From: an uncultured Collinsella sp.
GTDB taxonomy: Bacteria > Actinomycetota > Coriobacteriia > Coriobacteriales > Coriobacteriaceae
NCBI GenBank assembly: GCA_900757705.1
Contig: CAAEOW010000005.1
Span: forward strand, 1 to 16,039
DNA: 16,039 bases
Direction of reading: 5' to 3'
In this document: in pieces, positions 11,294-16,039 of the stretch
Layout: every line of letters starts with the position of its first letter
Position numbering within the stretch: position 1 is the first letter of the stretch
Program-made: the position numbers and the translations under genes
Notes under the pieces: model-generated
What the model was told of the DNA's origin: nothing
What the model saw: only the letters and a program-made list of their open reading frames with translations
The model's database searches: none

Positions 11294-12169
11294 ATGACGG
11301 CTGCTGCGGCTGTGGAGCCCACGGAGCTTGAAGAACTCATGGAAGCGCAGGCCGAGGCCGCGCATGAGCGCGAGGTTGGGGATGCGACTCGCCCCACGGC
11401 AGAGGATCTTGCCGCCTCGCCGACGCGCATCGACGTCGAGGGCCTCGACCTGTTCTATGGCGATCACCATGCGCTCAAGGACGTGAATATCAAGATCCGC
11501 GACAAGCAGATCACTTCGTTCATCGGGCCTTTGGGCTGCGGAAAGTCCACGTTGCTGCGCTGCTTTAACCGCATGAACGACGGCATCAAGGATTGCCGCA
11601 TCGAGGGCAAGATTGCGCTCGATGGTCAAGATATCCTGGGCGATTGCGACATCTGCCGTTTGCGCCAGCGCGTGGGCATGGTGTTCCAACGCCCCAACCC
11701 ATTTCCCATGAGCATCTACGACAACGTCGCCTACGGTCCTCGCGGTATGGGTGTGCGCGACCGCGCCGTGCTCGATGAGCTGGTCGAGGACTCCCTGCGT
11801 CGCGCTGCCCTGTGGGACGAGGTCAAGGACAAGCTCAAAGAGTCGGGCCTGGGTCTTTCGGGTGGACAGCAGCAGCGCCTGTGCATCGCCCGCGCACTTG
11901 CCGTGCAGCCCGACATTCTGCTGATGGACGAGCCGACCTCGGCACTCGACCCTGTGTCGACGTTGGTGGTGGAGCAGCTGGCCTGCGAGCTCAAGGAGAC
12001 CTGCACGCTGGTGGTCGTGACGCACAACATGCAGCAGGCCGCGCGTATTTCCGATTCGGTTGCGTTCTTTTTGCTGGGTGAGCTGGTGGAGCACGCGCCC
12101 ACCGCGCAACTCTTCAAGAATCCGTCCGATCCGCGCACCGCGGATTATTTGACGGGGCGTTTTGGCTGA
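11294..12169 (+). CDS. pstB: Phosphate ABC transporter ATP-binding protein PstB
   Basis: ATPase subunit that drives high-affinity phosphate import with PstA and PstC at the inner face of the membrane. The product is 291 residues from ATG 11294, chosen because GGAGGT at 11281-11286 sits seven bases upstream; an ATG at 11279 lacks such a site. Walker A is GPLGCGKST at 78-86 (leucine where serine is more usual). The Q loop is in FQRPNPFPMSIYDNVAYG, a PstB hallmark. The signature LSGGQQQR is at 188-195, Walker B ILLMDEP at 208-214 and the H loop in VVVTHNMQQA. The N-terminal about 40 residues are an acidic, alanine/glutamate-rich extension not normal for PstB (about 250-260 residues). pstS, pstC, pstA and phoU are absent nearby, and a PhoB/PhoR-like pair follows. 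It may be a second, regulatory pstB copy or a displaced one. Confidence 0.93.
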   Translation: MTAAAAVEPTELEELMEAQAEAAHEREVGDATRPTAEDLAASPTRIDVEGLDLFYGDHHALKDVNIKIRDKQITSFIGPLGCGKSTLLRCFNRMNDGIKDCRIEGKIALDGQDILGDCDICRLRQRVGMVFQRPNPFPMSIYDNVAYGPRGMGVRDRAVLDELVEDSLRRAALWDEVKDKLKESGLGLSGGQQQRLCIARALAVQPDILLMDEPTSALDPVSTLVVEQLACELKETCTLVVVTHNMQQAARISDSVAFFLLGELVEHAPTAQLFKNPSDPRTADYLTGRFG

Positions 12170-12233
12170 CGCTGTCTTTTACAGGTGCCTTTAGGGTTAA
12201 GATGCGGTCATATCGGCCGCAAAGGGGTTCAAC

Positions 12234-12962
12234 ATGATCTATTACGTCGAGGACGATGACAACATCAGGGATTTGACGGTCTATGCGCTGCGCAAGCAGG
12301 GGATTGAGGCCGAGGGCTTTTCGTGCGACGGTGAGTTTAAGGCTGCCGTGGCGCGACGGGTACCCGATGCCGTCCTGCTCGATATCATGCTGCCCGATAC
12401 CGATGGCTTGGCGATTATGCGTCGCCTGCGTGCCGACCGCCTGACGGCGACGGTGCCCATCATGATGCTTACCGCCAAGGACACCGAGCTCGACAAGGTG
12501 ATGGCGCTCGATGGCGGTGCCGACGATTACCTGACTAAGCCGTTTTCGCTCATGGAGCTTGCGAGCCGCTGCCGCGCACTGCTGCGTCGCGGTGGCATGG
12601 TCAAGCAGGCGAGCGATGTGCTCAGCGTGGGCGACATCGTGCTCTCGCCCAGCCATCGCGAGGTGACCGTTGCCGGCGAGCCGCTTAAGCTCACCCTGCG
12701 CGAGTTCGACCTGCTCGAGTACCTCATGCGCAAGCCCGGCGTGGTCTTTACCCGCGAGTCGTTGCTGCAGAGCGTGTGGGGCTGGGACTTCGACGGCGGT
12801 TCGCGCACCGTTGACGTGCACGTGCAGACGCTTCGCCAAAAACTTGGCGAGCATGCCAGCGCCATCGAGACCGTGCGCGGCGTGGGCTACCGCTTGGCTG
12901 AGCCTTCTGCCGGTGATGGTGCCGAAGGTGACGACACCGCGTCCACCGCATCGGAGGAGTAA
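12234..12962 (+). CDS. PhoB/PhoP-like response regulator (OmpR family)
   Basis: DNA-binding response regulator of 242 residues. The receiver domain has an acidic pocket in VEDDDN (residues 5-10), phospho-acceptor D50 (VLLDIMLPD), T80 and K102 (YLTKPFSLMELASR). The winged-helix domain (about 128-225) includes LTLREFDLLEYLMRKPG, VWGWDFDGGSRTVDVHVQTLRQKLG and VRGVGYRLAE. A short acidic, disordered tail (DGAEGDDTASTASEE) follows. ATG at 12234 has AAAGGGG upstream at a good spacing. It begins 64 bases after pstB and only three bases separate its stop from the kinase start. The link to phosphate is inferred from pstB; the domain alone cannot tell PhoB from other OmpR-family regulators. The intergenic stretch has a weak TTTACA/TAAGAT promoter-like pair with poor spacing. 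Confidence 0.9.
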   Translation: MIYYVEDDDNIRDLTVYALRKQGIEAEGFSCDGEFKAAVARRVPDAVLLDIMLPDTDGLAIMRRLRADRLTATVPIMMLTAKDTELDKVMALDGGADDYLTKPFSLMELASRCRALLRRGGMVKQASDVLSVGDIVLSPSHREVTVAGEPLKLTLREFDLLEYLMRKPGVVFTRESLLQSVWGWDFDGGSRTVDVHVQTLRQKLGEHASAIETVRGVGYRLAEPSAGDGAEGDDTASTASEE

Positions 12963-12965
12963 CCC

Positions 12966-14390
12966 GTGGTCTTCGCCCCCCAGGGAAAACAAACGCTATC
13001 GCACCGCGTTTTTGTGACGATCTTTGTCTGCGCCATGGCGGTTATCGTGGCGTTTACGGTGCTGGGTGCGTTCTTTGTGCAAAACACCTTGGCGGATGCC
13101 ACGAGTGCCAATCTGGCGCAGGAAACCGAGCTCATTGCTGCCGCCCTCGACGAGCAGCAGGAGCCCATCCCGTTCTTGCGTAGCCTCGATCGCGAGGACT
13201 TGCGCATCACGCTGATTAACAAGGATGGATCGGTTGCCTACGACAACGAGGCGTCGCCTTCCACACTGCCCAACCATGGCGATCGCCCCGAGGTCATCGA
13301 GGCCTTTGAGAGTGGTACGGGTTCCGCGGAGCGCGCAAGCTCTACGCTCGACGAGATTATGCTGTATCGCGCCGTCGCCCTTGATAACGGCCAGGTTGTC
13401 CGCTTGGCGCAGGCCCAGCCTGGCGTTGCGGCGATTTTGCTGTCGATGGTGGCGCCGATGCTACTTATCGCAGCAGCGGGTGCGGTACTCTCGTTTTTCA
13501 TGGCGCGCCGCGAGTCCCGTGCCATCATCGCGCCGTTGCAAGAGGTGGATTTGGACCACCCACGCCGTAGCTATGAGCACGCTTATGCCGAGATGGTCCC
13601 CATGCTTGAGCGTATCGAGTCACAGCGCCAGGAGCTCAAGCGCCAGATGGCGGTGCTAGCGGACAACGACCGTATGCGCCGCGAGTTCACGGCGAATATC
13701 ACCCATGAGCTCAAGACGCCGCTTACGGCGATTTCGGGCTATGCCGAGCTCATCGCAAACGGCATGGTCGAGGGCGAGGACGACCTGCGCAACTTTGGCG
13801 GTCGCATCTATCGTGAGGCGGGCCGCTTGGCAGCGCTTGTCAACGACATCCTTACGCTGTCTAACTTGGACGAGGCCGAGCGTGCAACTGAGGGCGAGGC
13901 GGTGCCCATTGGGTCCACGGAGCCTATTGAGCTCTCGCGTGCCGTCTACGCGGTTGAGCAGCGTCTTGAACAGGTCGCCCGTCAGGCGAATGTGACGATA
14001 AGTCATGAGACCAAGCCTGTGGTCATCGAAGGCGTGTCGCGCTTGATTGACGAGCTCATCTACAATCTGGCAAGCAACGCCATCCGCTACAATCGACCCG
14101 GCGGTACGGTTACGCTGCAGTGCGGCACCAACGACGAAGGCCATCCGTTCCTCGCTGTCGCCGACACGGGAATCGGTATCGCGCCTGAAGAACAGGGCAA
14201 GGTATTCGAGCGGTTCTATCGCGTGGACAAGAGTAGGTCCAAGGCACGCGGCGGAACCGGCCTGGGGCTTGCCATTGTCAAGCATGCGGCCCTGTATCAT
14301 CACGCCACGCTCGATCTGTCGAGTGAGTTGGGCGTGGGAACCACCATTACGGTGACGTTTCCCATACAGCAGGACGAGCCATTCGCATAG
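12966..14390 (+). CDS. PhoR-like sensor histidine kinase
   Basis: Membrane-bound kinase of 474 residues and partner of the preceding regulator. The GTG start at 12966 is supported by GGAGGAG overlapping the upstream gene's end. The layout is TM1 at about 14-38, an extracytoplasmic domain of about 115 residues (39-153) and TM2 at about 155-177. A cytoplasmic linker with coiled-coil character (ERIESQRQELKRQMAVLADND) follows. The DHp box ITHELKTPLTAISGYAELIA carries H247, and the catalytic domain has N box LIYNLASNAIRYNRPGG, G1 ADTGIGIAPEEQ, FERFYRVDKSRS and GGTGLGLAIVKHAA. The tail ITHELKTPLTAISGY and the overall plan match PhoR/WalK-type kinases. There is no clear cytoplasmic PAS domain, which many PhoR proteins have. 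A terminator follows, so pstB, regulator and kinase probably form one unit. Confidence 0.9.
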   Translation: MVFAPQGKQTLSHRVFVTIFVCAMAVIVAFTVLGAFFVQNTLADATSANLAQETELIAAALDEQQEPIPFLRSLDREDLRITLINKDGSVAYDNEASPSTLPNHGDRPEVIEAFESGTGSAERASSTLDEIMLYRAVALDNGQVVRLAQAQPGVAAILLSMVAPMLLIAAAGAVLSFFMARRESRAIIAPLQEVDLDHPRRSYEHAYAEMVPMLERIESQRQELKRQMAVLADNDRMRREFTANITHELKTPLTAISGYAELIANGMVEGEDDLRNFGGRIYREAGRLAALVNDILTLSNLDEAERATEGEAVPIGSTEPIELSRAVYAVEQRLEQVARQANVTISHETKPVVIEGVSRLIDELIYNLASNAIRYNRPGGTVTLQCGTNDEGHPFLAVADTGIGIAPEEQGKVFERFYRVDKSRSKARGGTGLGLAIVKHAALYHHATLDLSSELGVGTTITVTFPIQQDEPFA

Positions 14391-14415
14391 CGATACAACA
14401 TAGATATTGATGTAG

Positions 14416-14450
14416 ACGCCGCATTTGACTTTCGGGTGCGGCGTTGTTGT
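14416..14450 (+). terminator. Terminator after the PhoR-like kinase gene
   Basis: ACGCCGCA (14416-14423) pairs perfectly with TGCGGCGT (14437-14444) around a 13-base loop, followed by TGTTGTGCAATTTT. The T run is interrupted, so termination may be partial. Confidence 0.65.
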
Positions 14451-14479
14451 GCAATTTTACGATTGCTTCCGACATTTTT

Positions 14480-14538
14480 ACAGGAGAGCCTGTTTCTTAT
14501 GTATAGAGTTTGGTCTCGGTAAAAAGATGCGATAACAT
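14480..14538 (+). promoter_or_regulatory. Candidate promoter region of the polysaccharide operon
   Basis: TTGGTC at 14510-14515 and TAACAT at 14533-14538 with a 17-base spacer form one candidate. TTTACA at 14477 with TATAGA at 14502-14507 (19-base spacer) is another. The inverted repeat ACAGG-AGAG-CCTGT at 14480-14493 lies just upstream and could be an operator. The choice between the two is not settled by sequence. Confidence 0.4.
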
Positions 14539-14585
14539 ACGGACAGTTTTGTCAATCCGAACTGGGGAAATGAAAGGCAAGCTGC

Positions 14586-15242
14586 ATGACCCTTCTCGAA
14601 CTGTTCCAGCTGCTCAAAAAGCACCTTAAGCTGGTCATCACCCTTCCGGTGGTCTGCGCGATCGCCATGGGCATCGTGTCCTTCGTTGCGATGGACAACA
14701 CCTACACCGCGACGACGAGCATGTACATTCTCGCCAAGACCGACGATAGCGGTCAGATGAGCTACAACGATCTCTCGGCGAGCCAGATGCTTTCCAACGA
14801 TATCGCCACGCTGCTGGATAGCGATAGCGTTAAGAGCGGCGCAGCCAATGAACTGGGCCTCACCGATCTGGATGACTACAAGGTGTCTGTTTCCTCCGAG
14901 ACCACCACGCGTGTCATTACGCTTTCGGTTACCGGCACCGATGCCAAGGAGACGGCTAAGGTCGCAAAGGCCATAGCTAGCTCGGTGAGTACGGTCGCTC
15001 AGAACGTCGGCGCTGCCCAGAGCATCAACGTTATCGACGAGGCTAAGACCCCCGAAGCCCCCAGCGGTCCCAAGCGTATGCTGTACGTTGCTGTCGCATT
15101 CCTCGCGGGCATCTTTATCGCAGTTGCCTATGTCGTTTTGGCAGACATGCTCAACACCCGCATCCGCGGTGCCGAAGAGGCAGAAGAGCTCCTGGGCATT
15201 CCCGTTGTTGGCCGAATTCCGGCTATGAAAGGTGGTAAATAG
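14586..15242 (+). CDS. Wzz/CpsC-type polysaccharide chain-length and kinase-activator membrane protein
   Basis: A 218-residue protein of the polysaccharide co-polymerase family. It helps set chain length in exopolysaccharide or capsule export and, in Gram-positive bacteria, activates the partner tyrosine kinase. The layout is classic: a short cytoplasmic start (LLELFQLLKKHLK), TM1 at about 15-35 and an extracellular domain at 36-163 starting YTATTSMYIL. A proline-containing motif (TPEAPSGPKR, 155-164) precedes TM2 at about 165-186. The cytoplasmic tail ends LLGIPVVGRIP, where CpsC-type proteins contact the kinase. ATG at 14586 follows GAAAGG at an eight-base spacing. The kinase starts two bases after the stop, which fits the split CpsC/CpsD form and not the fused proteobacterial Wzc form. 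Its specific polysaccharide cannot be inferred. Confidence 0.9.
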   Translation: MTLLELFQLLKKHLKLVITLPVVCAIAMGIVSFVAMDNTYTATTSMYILAKTDDSGQMSYNDLSASQMLSNDIATLLDSDSVKSGAANELGLTDLDDYKVSVSSETTTRVITLSVTGTDAKETAKVAKAIASSVSTVAQNVGAAQSINVIDEAKTPEAPSGPKRMLYVAVAFLAGIFIAVAYVVLADMLNTRIRGAEEAEELLGIPVVGRIPAMKGGK

Positions 15243-15244
15243 GC

Positions 15245-15982
15245 ATGGCTAAGGCAAAGAACACCGATAAGCTCGTTGTACAGAATGCCGCCAAGACCCT
15301 TCTGGCCAACATCCGCTTTGCGAGCGTGGACGACCCCATTCGCACCATTACCGTCACGTCCTCGATTCCCAACGAGGGCAAGTCTACGGTTTCCATTAAC
15401 CTTGCTCAGGCAATCGCCACGAGCGGCAAGTCCGTGCTCCTGGTCGAGGCCGATATGCGCCGCAGGTCCCTTGCCGATATGCTCGGCGTCCGCTCCCGCG
15501 GCGGACTCTATGCAGTCTTGTCCGAGCAGGTTTCTATCGATCAGGCGATTGTCGAGACAGGTCAGAAGAATTTCTACTTCCTCGATGCCGAGCCGCATAT
15601 TCCCAATCCTGCCGACATCATCGTCTCTCACCGCTTTGCCAAGCTGGTAAAGGCACTGTCCGCCAAGTTCCAGTACGTCATCTTTGATGCTCCCCCGGTC
15701 GGCACCTTCATCGATGCTGCCGAGATCGCAAGTCTGACCGACGGCACGCTGTTCGTGGTGCGTGAGGATTTCACCAAGCGCGAGGAGGCGCTCAACGCCA
15801 TCGGTCAGCTTAAAAAGTCCGAGAAGGTCAAGCTCATCGGTACCGTTATGAACTACTGCGAGACCGAGACCAGCGAGTACTACTACTCCTACTACACCAA
15901 GGACGGTAAGAAGGTGAAGAAGGGCTCCGACGATCAGGGGACTTCCAAAAAGGGCATCTTCACCAACCGAGCAAACGTTTAG
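15245..15982 (+). CDS. CpsD/CapB-type bacterial tyrosine kinase
   Basis: A cytoplasmic BY-kinase of 245 residues that autophosphorylates on C-terminal tyrosines and controls polysaccharide polymerisation with the preceding membrane protein. Walker A is SSIPNEGKST at 39-48. Walker A' is LLVEADMRRR at 65-74, with glutamate and serine where the family more often has DADLRRP. Walker B is VIFDAPP at 145-151. The tyrosine cluster EYYYSYYTKDG lies at 211-221, followed by a lysine-rich tail. ATG at 15245 is only two bases after the upstream stop, with GGTGG just before, suggesting translational coupling. A phosphatase gene of the same system starts 17 bases after the stop. Without its membrane partner such a kinase would be inactive, which explains the tight linkage. 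Confidence 0.93.
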   Translation: MAKAKNTDKLVVQNAAKTLLANIRFASVDDPIRTITVTSSIPNEGKSTVSINLAQAIATSGKSVLLVEADMRRRSLADMLGVRSRGGLYAVLSEQVSIDQAIVETGQKNFYFLDAEPHIPNPADIIVSHRFAKLVKALSAKFQYVIFDAPPVGTFIDAAEIASLTDGTLFVVREDFTKREEALNAIGQLKKSEKVKLIGTVMNYCETETSEYYYSYYTKDGKKVKKGSDDQGTSKKGIFTNRANV

Positions 15983-15999
15983 TTGATTAAGGCTGACCT

Positions 16000-16039
16000 A
16001 TGCGTGACATTCATTGCCATATCTTGCCGGGTGTAGACG
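16000..16039 (+). CDS. CpsB/YwqE-type PHP tyrosine phosphatase, N-terminal fragment
   Basis: ATG at 16000 opens a frame that runs off the right edge after 13 codons: MRDIHCHILPGVD. The DIHCHILPGVD start matches the metal-binding N-terminus of PHP-family tyrosine phosphatases (usual form IDIHSHILPGIDDG), which dephosphorylate CpsD-type kinases. Its position directly after the kinase gene supports this. An AAGG lies about eight bases before the start. Only the first metal-binding motif is visible, so the call depends partly on context. Confidence 0.75.
   Translation, partial: MRDIHCHILPGVD

Overview
The window looks like chromosomal DNA of a GC-rich gut actinobacterium of the class Coriobacteriia, most likely Collinsella. 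That placement is inferred from the gene types, the strong CGC/CGT arginine bias and the resemblance of the regulator and cell-surface genes to that group. It rests on recognition only, not on a search.

Layout. Positions 1-3000 hold housekeeping genes: the 3' end of rlmH (23S rRNA methyltransferase), proC (last step of proline synthesis), a 57-residue membrane protein on the minus strand that is easily missed, and serS (seryl-tRNA synthetase). proC and the small membrane gene converge on a 17-bp hairpin. Each side of it carries a 37-38 bp repeat unit, and the inner core is inverted between the two units. After serS comes a small unrecognised gene (3143-3520).

Positions 3557-4645 contain three tRNA-Arg(ACG) genes, each with its own promoter and terminator. 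A large unrecognised protein with TPR-like repeats (4746-7187) follows, then tRNA-Ser(GCT) (7281-7371). Downstream of tRNA-Arg 1, tRNA-Arg 3 and tRNA-Ser lies the most unusual feature of the window, a tRNA-matched structured element. Each element starts just after the tRNA terminator with an inverted copy of that tRNA's T arm. It continues through GC-rich hairpins and ends with a direct copy of the tRNA 3' end plus a second copy of the terminator. The period is 189-190 bases at all three sites. The hairpin stems are kept by compensating base changes between the Arg and Ser versions, while the ends follow the host tRNA. A truncated inverted T arm follows each second terminator.

Positions 7636-14450 concern the envelope and phosphate regulation. 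A secreted serine D-Ala-D-Ala carboxypeptidase (minus strand) is divergent from a VanR/VanS-like two-component pair. Then come pstB (phosphate ABC transporter ATPase, without pstSCA or phoU) and a PhoB/PhoR-like pair, co-oriented and closely spaced. The first pair probably senses envelope or peptidoglycan state, and the second probably couples phosphate supply to gene expression.

From 14586 to the right edge an exopolysaccharide or capsule operon begins: a Wzz/CpsC-type chain-length protein, a CpsD-type tyrosine kinase with a C-terminal tyrosine cluster, and the first 13 codons of a CpsB-type PHP-family tyrosine phosphatase. No CRISPR array, complete insertion sequence, integrase or rRNA gene was seen.
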